Source of the DNA: JBGPFS01 sp041483455 | GTDB lineage: Bacteria; Chloroflexota; Limnocylindria; Limnocylindrales; CSP1-4 | Assembly: GCA_041483455.1 (NCBI GenBank) | Contig: JBGPFS010000092.1 | Location: forward strand, 1-8,857 | Length of the DNA: 8,857 nt | Direction of reading: 5' to 3' | Shown here: positions 1-5,001 of the stretch, piece after piece | How the letters are laid out: the number at the start of each line of letters is the position of its first letter | Position numbering within the stretch: position 1 is the first letter of the stretch | Program-made: the position numbers and the translations under genes | The notes under the pieces: model-generated | What the model was told of the DNA's origin: nothing | The model's database searches: none | Seen by the model: the letters and a program-made list of their open reading frames with translations, nothing else

Positions 1-2
1 CA

Positions 3-227
3 GCGGCGCGACGCGTGGCATCGTCACCCACAGGTCGATCCGATCACGCAGCGGTCCCGAGACCCGGCGCTGGTATCGCTCCGCCTCCCGCCCCCGACAG
101 GCGCAGGCCCGATCCGTGGTGCCGGCGAAACCACACGGGCAACCGTGAAGGTTCGAACTACACCATCCGCCGGCGAATCATCGAGCTGCCACCGTCTCGC
201 TACCGGGTAAAGGCGGCGGTGGGATGA
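3..227 (+). CDS. Possible 3' end of an upstream gene (partial)
   Basis: One frame is open from the left edge to a TGA at 225-227, giving about 74 residues of basic, Pro/Arg-rich sequence. The stop overlaps the ATG at 224 in an ATGA junction, a common sign of translational coupling. I recognise no domain. The other two forward frames are also open from the edge, to stops at about 149 and 210, and the frame ending near 149 has slightly stronger G/C third-position bias. It is therefore possible that an unseen upstream gene ends near 149 and that 150-300 is non-coding. The call rests only on the open frame and the ATGA overlap. Confidence 0.25.
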   Translation, partial: AARRVASSPTGRSDHAAVPRPGAGIAPPPAPDRRRPDPWCRRNHTGNREGSNYTIRRRIIELPPSRYRVKAAVG

Positions 228-835
228 CCGCCCCGGACCCACGTAGCTACGCACGCGCACGTAGCTACGAGCGCGTAGCACGTAGCAGTAGCACCGATTC
301 CTTGGAGGAAGACACCCGTGCTACGAGACGTTGGACAGCCGCCGAGACCCGGGCTCGGGTCGCCGCTGGTCCCCCGTTCCGCTACCCGTCACCCGACGAG
401 TCCACCCTCCAGGACCTGGTGCTCGGGTACGAGGCGATCACCCGGGATCCGGTCCGCCGGTCCGCCAAGCGCAACCTCATCGCCGCCTGCTACCGGGTCC
501 ACGGAGCGGGGCTGCTCGACCGGGTCCGAGCGCTGTTCATCGAGACCGGCACAGCGACGAACCTGCTCGGCTACCTGCGGACCACCGAGCCCGAGGCCTT
601 CGACTCGGACTCAGCAGATCCGATCCCGCACTGCGCTCCTCCCCCACCCCGGGCGACCAATGACGCGTTGCCCGGCCTGACCTACTCGGAAACCGATCGA
701 CCGCAGTTCGACGCCGATCCCAAGCGCCGATATGACCGACGGCCGTCGAACCCGGACGCGGCGGCGTTCTTCAGTGCCGAGGAGCTCGGGGTTCCGCCTC
801 GGCACTCCCCGACCGCACAGGCGCTCGACCGATGA
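224..835 (+). CDS. Hypothetical protein, 203 aa
   Basis: I do not recognise this family. The most protein-like part is about residues 37-122, a predicted helical, Arg-rich stretch (for example KRNLIAACYRVHG near residues 82-94, then LFIETGTATNLLGYLR). The C-terminal 80 residues are Pro/Asp/Arg-rich and probably disordered. The ATG at 224 overlaps the preceding TGA (ATGA). However, the first 40 codons have much weaker G/C third-position bias (about 60%) than the body (around 90%) and cover the 18-bp repeats, so the true start may be TTG 302. A well-spaced GGAGGA (304-309) and GTG (318) pair exists but is in another frame, so a frameshift near the 5' end is an alternative. The gene ends 3 bp before the end of the convergent small ORF. 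Coding is likely; function is unknown. Confidence 0.6.
   Translation: MTAPDPRSYARARSYERVARSSSTDSLEEDTRATRRWTAAETRARVAAGPPFRYPSPDESTLQDLVLGYEAITRDPVRRSAKRNLIAACYRVHGAGLLDRVRALFIETGTATNLLGYLRTTEPEAFDSDSADPIPHCAPPPPRATNDALPGLTYSETDRPQFDADPKRRYDRRPSNPDAAAFFSAEELGVPPRHSPTAQALDR
240..293. repeat. 18-bp tandem repeat with a palindromic core (iteron-like)
   Basis: The 12-mer CACGTAGCTACG occurs at 240-251 and again at 258-269. The full 18-bp units at 240-257 and 258-275 match at 16 of 18 positions. A degenerate third copy (CACGTAGCAGTAGC) starts at 279. The core CGTAGCTACG is a perfect 10-bp palindrome, so each copy could bind a dimeric protein. The array ends just before a purine-rich GGAGGA at 304-309. 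It lies inside the longest version of the neighbouring ORF, where it encodes a repeated Arg-Ser-Tyr, or upstream of it if translation starts at 302 or later. Iteron or operator function is inferred. Confidence 0.6.
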
Positions 836-838
836 CCC

Positions 839-1024
839 CTACCGCTCGGGCAGGTCACCAGGGTACCGCCGCATGATCCGGCGCAGCTCCTCGTCGGTGA
901 GCCCGCGGCCGTGCGCCTCGCGAGAGCGCTCCTCGGCGCCCTCGACGAACGTCGCCCGCAGGCGCCGGTTCAGCTCGTGGCGGTGTTCCTCGGCACGCCG
1001 TGACTCCCGAGACCGCTCGCTCAT
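839..1024 (-). CDS. Small charged hypothetical protein, 61 aa
   Basis: The ORF starts at an ATG (1024 on the minus strand) and encodes a 61-residue protein dominated by Arg and Glu. It looks like two amphipathic helices ending in the pattern GLTDEELRRIMRRYPGDLPE. By hand count about 89% of codons end in G or C, much better than any forward-strand frame here, which argues for real coding on this strand. The frame stays open upstream to 1270, but that extension overlaps the methyltransferase N-terminus antisense, so I chose the short form. The ribosome binding site is weak. It is convergent with the 203-aa ORF (3 bp apart) and divergent from the methyltransferase gene (60 bp). No family is recognised; it could be a small phage-type accessory protein. 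Confidence 0.5.
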   Translation of the reverse strand: MSERSRESRRAEEHRHELNRRLRATFVEGAEERSREAHGRGLTDEELRRIMRRYPGDLPER

Positions 1025-1084
1025 GGCACGAATCCTATCGACCCCGGCAAGCCGGTCTCCACATTCGCCGAAGGTCCGGACCCG

Positions 1085-2320
1085 ATGACGATCGCCCTCC
1101 CCTCCCTCACCGTCGAGGAGGTCCCGATCGACCGCCTCCATCCGGATCCGGCCAATCCGCGGCGGATCGGCGACGAGGAGCTCGAAGCGCTTAACCGGAG
1201 CCTCCGCCAGTTCGGCTTTGTCCAGCCGGTCCTGGCCCGACGCGATGACGGCATCGTGGTGGGTGGCCACCAGCGCCTGGTCGCCGCCCGGCGGCTCGGG
1301 ATCGCGACCGTCCCGGTGATCTGGCTGGACCTGCCCGTCGAGCAGACGCGGCTCCTCGGCGTCGCACTCAACAAGATCAGTGGTTCCTGGGACGAGCAGC
1401 TCCTGGCCCGGCTGCTGGCCGAGCTCCAGGCAATGCCCGAGCTGGATATCACGCTCTCGGGGTTCGGCGAGGACGAGGTGGCCGACCTGCTCCGGAGCCT
1501 GTCGGCCCGCGAGCGGCGGGAACGACCGGAGGCGTTCGACCTCGACTCGGCACTCGATGCAGCGACCAAGGAGCCCCGCTCCAAGCCAGGCGACCTGTGG
1601 GCACTAGGCGAACACCGCCTCCTGTGCGGAGACGCGACGCAGTCTGCCCATGTCGCGAAGGTCCTTGATGGCCGGCAGGCCGCCATTGCCTTCACCGACC
1701 CGCCCTACAACGTCGCCCTCGGCGATCATGGCGGCCAGCCACGGGGAGCGCGTCGGCGACGGATCGCCAACGACGCGCTCGACCCAATTGCCTGGGAGGC
1801 GTTCGTCCGGGCCTGGACACGGACGCTCGTCGCTTCGGTCGACGGCGCCGTCTACGTGTGTATGAGCTCCAAGGAGTGGCCGCTCGTCAACCGGGTCCTG
1901 GCCGAGGAGGGCGGCCACTGGTCGGACACGATCATCTGGGCCAAGGACCGGTTCGTCCTGGGTCGGGCCGACTACCAGCGCGGATACGAGCCGATCTGGT
2001 ACGGCTGGCGCGAGGGTGCCGACCACCACTGGTGCGGCGACCGTGATCAGTCCGACGTGTGGCAGATCGCGCGACCTGCCGACGCGCCGCTCCATCCAGT
2101 GATGAAACCACTCGCCTTAATGGAACGCGCGATCAGCAACAGCAGCCATGAGCGTGACCTCGTCCTCGATCCATTCGTTGGATCGGGCAGCACGCTCATC
2201 GCCTGCGAGCGGACCGACCGGGCGTGCGCCGCGATCGAGCTTGATCCGGTCTACGTCGATGTCACGCTCGCCCGCTGGGAGCGGTTCAGCGGGCAGCAGG
2301 CGGTCCGGGCCGATGGCTGA
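1085..2320 (+). CDS. ParB-domain DNA methyltransferase (beta-class, probably N6-adenine or N4-cytosine)
   Basis: This 411-aa fusion has a ParB/sulfiredoxin-like N-terminal domain (about residues 10-115, with the GGHQR box at 60-64) and a C-terminal SAM-dependent amino-methyltransferase domain (about 165-400). The catalytic motif DPPY is at 205-208 and the SAM-binding DPFVGSGST at 362-370. A conserved HPVMKP segment sits at 337-342. Catalytic motif before SAM motif is the beta-class order. Such enzymes methylate exocyclic amino groups of A or C; this motif set is most often N6-adenine. ParB-methylase fusions are typical of phages and integrated elements. No restriction endonuclease is adjacent, so it looks like an orphan methylase acting in protection or regulation. 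Leu345 is encoded by the rare codon TTA. The stop lies 67 bp from the end of the convergent ParB-like gene. The fold is certain; the target site is unknown. Confidence 0.95.
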   Translation: MTIALPSLTVEEVPIDRLHPDPANPRRIGDEELEALNRSLRQFGFVQPVLARRDDGIVVGGHQRLVAARRLGIATVPVIWLDLPVEQTRLLGVALNKISGSWDEQLLARLLAELQAMPELDITLSGFGEDEVADLLRSLSARERRERPEAFDLDSALDAATKEPRSKPGDLWALGEHRLLCGDATQSAHVAKVLDGRQAAIAFTDPPYNVALGDHGGQPRGARRRRIANDALDPIAWEAFVRAWTRTLVASVDGAVYVCMSSKEWPLVNRVLAEEGGHWSDTIIWAKDRFVLGRADYQRGYEPIWYGWREGADHHWCGDRDQSDVWQIARPADAPLHPVMKPLALMERAISNSSHERDLVLDPFVGSGSTLIACERTDRACAAIELDPVYVDVTLARWERFSGQQAVRADG

Positions 2321-2387
2321 GTCGCGGGCGGCGAGCGCTAGACGTCAACCAGGGGGGTCTCGACGCCCGGCTCAGAGGCACAGCCGG

Positions 2388-2777
2388 TCAGCGATGCGGG
2401 CCGTCCGGCCCGGCGATCCGGCAAGGGACGTCCGCGTCCTCGTCGAGGAAGTAGCTCGCGCAGATCCGGTGGTAGCCATCGGCGACCTGGGCCGGGACCC
2501 CATGAACAAGATCACCGCGGATGAGGAGGACGGGCGACAGCGGCGTGCCGGCCGCGATCTTGCCCAGGTCCCTGGCCACGTGAGGGTTCGTGCTCGGCAG
2601 GGCCACGAGGCCGGAGGCGCGCAGGATGTCCTTGGCCTTGAATTGAGCGACCGGGGCATGATCCAGGCGGCGCAACAGGGCGGCAACGATGTCCGCCTCG
2701 GCGAGCAGCGACAGGTACGAGGCCGCCGCCGGGTAGTCGTGCTTGTCCGGCTCGTCCTTCCAGATCGGGCGATCCAT
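2388..2777 (-). CDS. ParB-like conserved protein of unknown function, 129 aa
   Basis: The protein has an N-terminal segment rich in DEP/DYPAAASYLSLL (residues 8-25), a conserved-looking FKAKDILRASGL (46-57), then SPVLLIRGD (81-89) and VADGYHRICASYFLDED (98-114). The 'PVLLIRG...ADGYHR' arrangement parallels the 'PVLAR...GGHQR' pair of ParB-fold domains, so I infer a minimal ParB/sulfiredoxin-like fold. I recall uncharacterised bacterial proteins of the same length and pattern, but no experimental function. The frame is open far upstream (to 3359), but that part is antisense to the Cys/His gene. ATG 2777 is supported by a GGAGG (2789-2793 on the opposite strand, 11-nt spacer) and by the usual start of the family. 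It is convergent with the methylase and divergent from the 2898 gene. Confidence 0.8.
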   Translation of the reverse strand: MDRPIWKDEPDKHDYPAAASYLSLLAEADIVAALLRRLDHAPVAQFKAKDILRASGLVALPSTNPHVARDLGKIAAGTPLSPVLLIRGDLVHGVPAQVADGYHRICASYFLDEDADVPCRIAGPDGPHR

Positions 2778-2859
2778 GGCGCCGAGAGCCTCCGTCGACG
2801 GTTGGTGATCATCAACGAGCCTACGCCACACGATGGCCGGATCGTGCTGGTCGGCGCGA

Positions 2860-2905
2860 ACCGTTACCAGCTCCCCGAGGCTTACCAGAGGTAACCGGTG
2901 GTAAG
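2860..2905. promoter_or_regulatory. Candidate operator with four TTACC/GGTAA elements
   Basis: TTACCAG occurs at 2864-2870 and 2882-2888, exactly 18 bp apart. GGTAA occurs at 2890-2894 and 2900-2904. The middle pair forms the near-contiguous inverted repeat TTACC-AGA-GGTAA (2882-2894). The cluster straddles the ribosome binding site and GTG start of the Cys/His gene and lies in the shared upstream region of the divergent ParB-like gene (2778-2897). It is thus placed to control both directions. No regulator is identified, and the operator role is inferred. Confidence 0.4.
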
Positions 2906-3314
2906 GCGTCGCTGTGTCCAGGAGCTGCCCGACGGACGACCCTGTCAGGCGCCACCCGGTCGCGACTCGACGTTGTGCTTCTGGCACGACCCGGGCAAGG
3001 CCGAGGATCTGGCCGAAGCGCAGCGCCTCGGCGGCGTCCGGCGCAAGCGCGAGCGGACGATCGCCGCGGCCTACGACGTCACTGGCCTCGGAACGGTCCA
3101 GGCGATCCGACGGGTCCTCGAGATCGCGACCCTCGACGCCCTTGGCCTGGAGAACTCGATCGTGCGGGCGAGGGTCCTGATCAGTGCCGCGATGGCGGCG
3201 GCGAAGCTCCTCGAAACGGGCGAACTCGAGGAGCGGATCGCCACCCTCGAGGGGGCGGTCGGTGTCGGCCGCGATCGCTTTGCCGCGGTTCTCCTCCCGG
3301 ACGACGCGGCGTGA
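2898..3314 (+). CDS. Cys/His (putative zinc-binding) hypothetical protein, 138 aa
   Basis: The N-terminus carries a C-X9-C-X10-C-X2-H pattern (Cys6, Cys16, Cys27, His30, the last in CFWHDP), which looks like a small zinc-binding knuckle. A basic patch follows (LGGVRRKRERT, about residues 44-54). The remainder is predicted helical, ending in a Leu/Glu-rich segment (about 93-122) compatible with a short coiled coil. The GTG start at 2898 is preceded by AGAGG (2887-2891). Its TGA overlaps the GTG of the next gene (GTGA, 3311-3314), so the two are probably translated together. Short Cys/His proteins of this style are common in phage and mobile-element gene sets, where a nucleic-acid-binding or adaptor role is plausible. 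No named family is recognised and zinc binding is inferred. Confidence 0.8.
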   Translation: MVRRRCVQELPDGRPCQAPPGRDSTLCFWHDPGKAEDLAEAQRLGGVRRKRERTIAAAYDVTGLGTVQAIRRVLEIATLDALGLENSIVRARVLISAAMAAAKLLETGELEERIATLEGAVGVGRDRFAAVLLPDDAA

Positions 3315-4099
3315 CCACGATCGAGCGACGTTTGGCGAAGGTCGAGGCGGCGATGACACCGACCCAGCTCGTGCTGCGCTGGCTCGACGAGGCCCAGAGC
3401 TACGACGACTTCAGCACGTATGCGCGCTCGCTCATCGACGCCGGACCAGACGCGTTTCCGATGGATCGGCTCGCCCGAGAGGCCGAGGAATGCGCTCGAT
3501 CTCAGGTCCGCGGCAAGCCCCGCGAAGAAGCGGACGCTGCCATCCGGCGAGCTGTCGTCGAGACGGTCTTCCGGGTCCAGCTCGTCCTGCGGATCAACGT
3601 CGCCAGCCAGGAGTTCCTCGACCGGGAGGGTCTCATCCAGGCCGCGTTGAGCGCCCAGCTCGGCCTCATTGTGGATCGACGACCCGAAGCAGGTGTATCC
3701 GACACGCTCCGCCAACTCGTTGAATTCCGAGACCTCCTCCTCGGTCGGGTGACCGAGCTACATGCGTTCGAAGCTGCGCGAGCGAGGGTCGTTGGTCGCT
3801 ACCTCGACGCCGCAGCGGCAGACTTCCCGGCGGCCAGGCGCACGTGGACAGAGCAGCGCAGTCGATCCGAAACGATGGCGGTCATGGCTATGCGGATCGC
3901 TGAGCTCGACGGCGCGCCAGGGGCTCCGCCGGACGATCAGGCGGTCTTCGATGCCCGCGTGAGCGAGCTCGTGAGCGACCTGGTCGAGCCCGCCCGATCG
4001 ACTGCGTACGACGAGCTCGGTGATGGTCGACGAGCATTGACCGTGGCCGTGCGTTGGCTACGGCCGAAGCTCCTCGGGGATCAGGCGACTAGCAGCTAG
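3311..4099 (+). CDS. Helical hypothetical protein, 262 aa
   Basis: The start is GTG 3311, overlapping the previous stop. The same frame is open further upstream only as a shadow of the Cys/His gene. The protein is predicted almost entirely helical, with a charged N-terminal segment (TIERRLAKVEAAM, residues 3-15), a Trp-containing helix (VLRWLDEAQSYDDF, 21-34) and FPMDRLAREAEE (49-60). A long amphipathic stretch runs over about 76-170. There is no signal peptide, membrane segment or catalytic motif. The N-terminal helix resembles the C-terminal Leu/Glu segment of its upstream partner, so the two may associate; this is inferred from overlap and helix style only. It is the last gene of the accessory-type cluster. 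Confidence 0.85.
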   Translation: MTTIERRLAKVEAAMTPTQLVLRWLDEAQSYDDFSTYARSLIDAGPDAFPMDRLAREAEECARSQVRGKPREEADAAIRRAVVETVFRVQLVLRINVASQEFLDREGLIQAALSAQLGLIVDRRPEAGVSDTLRQLVEFRDLLLGRVTELHAFEAARARVVGRYLDAAAADFPAARRTWTEQRSRSETMAVMAMRIAELDGAPGAPPDDQAVFDARVSELVSDLVEPARSTAYDELGDGRRALTVAVRWLRPKLLGDQATSS

Positions 4100-4175
4100 G
4101 TCGGCGCCGTCCGCGACAATGACGTGCCCCCCCACCCCTTCGCCCGGACTCGCGGGCTCGGCGTTCGGGATCGAT

Positions 4176-4263
4176 CACAGAGAAAGCCCCGACCCCTGGT
4201 GCGGTGCGATCGCTCTCTCTGGCCAAGAGAGCGAGACCTGAGACAGTCCCGAGGTCGGAGCTT
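4176..4263 (-). terminator. Nested inverted repeat, terminator-like on the minus strand or a structured RNA
   Basis: The outer arms 4184-4194 and 4253-4263 pair over 11 positions with one C-A mismatch. Inside is a perfect 9-bp hairpin (TCGCTCTCT at 4210-4218, AGAGAGCGA at 4226-4234, loop CTGGCCA). Read on the minus strand, the 3' outer arm GGTCGGGGCTT runs directly into TCTCT, like the end of an intrinsic terminator. That would suit the minus-strand 118-aa gene about 145 nt upstream. The 58-nt interior is larger than usual for a terminator, so a small structured transcript is the alternative. Confidence 0.4.
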
Positions 4264-4335
4264 GACCAGAGTCTAGGCGGTTGGGCGGCCCGCCCCAACA
4301 GAGCCATATGGCCCGAACGCGAGCCGTCGACGGGA

Positions 4336-4367
4336 CGCCACCATGAACGGATGGTGGCGGGCCTTTC
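4336..4367 (+). terminator. Terminator-like hairpin
   Basis: CGCCACCAT (4336-4344) and ATGGTGGCG (4351-4359) form a perfect 9-bp stem with the 6-nt loop GAACGG. Downstream on plus comes GGCCTTTCG, only three T residues. On the minus strand no T-run follows. It would best end plus-strand transcripts from the 262-aa gene, although it lies about 240 nt past that stop. Confidence 0.5.
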
Positions 4368-4406
4368 GTGGGTCCGGTAACCAGCTGCGATCGCCGCAAG
4401 GCGCGG

Positions 4407-4763
4407 TCAGGCCAGGTCGGCCGTGATGCTGTTCGCCTCGCCCACGAAACGAGCGGCTTCCCCATCGAGTAACGCCGAGACCACCCCGACGTGCTCGACA
4501 GCGAAGCCGCCGCGGAGGAGCAACCGCTGAAACTCCGCAGACGCACGGACTCGACCCAGCTGCTCTTGGCTTCCGCGCAGCAGGATGAAACCGCCTAGAT
4601 CGCCACCATGCACCTCGAGGATCGCGACCTCGACGTTCTCTACTTCCCCCTTCTGCTTGAGGCCCGTGTAGTATGCCATGACCTCCCCGAAGACCTTGCT
4701 CGCTTGGACCTCGCGACCGGCACGCGGAGCGCCAAAGCCAAGGAACAGTCCGAAGTTAGCCAT
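4407..4763 (-). CDS. Conserved hypothetical protein, 118 aa
   Basis: A compact soluble alpha/beta protein with no signal or membrane segment. It begins with an aromatic strand (FGLFLGFG, residues 4-11), then a helix ending in VFGEVMAYYTGLKQKG (24-39), a strand (VEVAILEV, 44-51) and the signature HGGDLGGFILLRG (52-64). The hydrophobic segment VEHVGVVSALL follows (89-99). I recall uncharacterised actinobacterial and Chloroflexota proteins of nearly the same length and pattern. The alternating strand-helix pattern suggests a dimeric ferredoxin-like alpha-beta barrel, as in monooxygenase-like or EthD-like folds; this is inference with no catalytic residue to support it. ATG 4763 has a strong AGAGGGG ribosome site (4771-4777 on the opposite strand, 7-nt spacer). 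It is divergent from the LuxR-type regulator and separated from it by 238 bp. Confidence 0.9.
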   Translation of the reverse strand: MANFGLFLGFGAPRAGREVQASKVFGEVMAYYTGLKQKGEVENVEVAILEVHGGDLGGFILLRGSQEQLGRVRASAEFQRLLLRGGFAVEHVGVVSALLDGEAARFVGEANSITADLA

Positions 4764-5001
4764 CGCGACACCCCTCTACCGAGAGCCCAGGGAAACATCC
4801 CAGGCCCATACGGTAACCCCGCGTCATCTTCGCGCCGCCGGTGTGATCAGCTCGCCAGGGTCCATTGCACCGACACCATGACGCGATCGTGAGGATCCTC
4901 CCTGACTGTCCGCTGGCTTCGGCCGACGGTCATTGCTGATCCGCGATGAACCGCTCCAAGGACCCGGAGCTCGAGGGGTCGCTCGCCCGAGCGTGCTTGC
5001 G
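4764..5001. promoter_or_regulatory. Divergent promoter region between the 118-aa gene and the LuxR-type regulator
   Basis: Both flanking genes start outward from this 238-nt stretch, so it must hold promoters in both directions. A possible plus-strand -35 TTGCAC at 4865-4870 with GATCGT at 4885-4890 is weak. A GGTAACC lies at 4812-4818. The regulator's frame stays open back to TTG 4933, but G/C third-position bias there is only about 60%, against about 90% after ATG 5002, so I treat it as non-coding. No clear operator is recognised. Confidence 0.4.

Larger units (their letters stand above)
4100..4406. other. Gene-free convergent intergenic region (307 nt)
   Basis: The flanking genes (262-aa ORF on plus, 118-aa ORF on minus) point into this gap. 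I see no convincing ORF on either strand. It opens with a C-run near 4125-4139. It contains the nested inverted repeat at 4184-4263, a G/C-rich imperfect hairpin at about 4280-4299 (GTTGGG...CCCAAC) and the terminator-like hairpin at 4336-4359. It also marks the change from the accessory cluster to ordinary chromosomal-style genes, so it could hold an element boundary. No tRNA or clear att repeat is visible. Confidence 0.6.

Noticed and set aside
140..175. GGTTCGAAC resembling a tRNA T-loop
   Set aside because: The flanking 5-bp T-stem does not pair cleanly, and no acceptor, D or anticodon arm can be built upstream.
2314..2894. Forward ORF continuing after the methylase with an overlapping ATGGCTGA start
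   Set aside because: Most of it is antisense to the well-supported 129-aa ParB-like gene and its product is Arg/Gly/Val shadow-type sequence. Only the first 20 or so codons are unshared, too little to support a gene.
2778..3359. Long N-terminal extension of the ParB-like minus-strand ORF
   Set aside because: It is antisense to the Cys/His gene and reads as shadow sequence. ATG 2777 has a GGAGG site and matches the expected protein start.
4946..5001. ATG at 4946 as a start for the LuxR-type regulator
   Set aside because: It is in a different frame from the regulator; the in-frame upstream region to TTG 4933 has weak codon bias.
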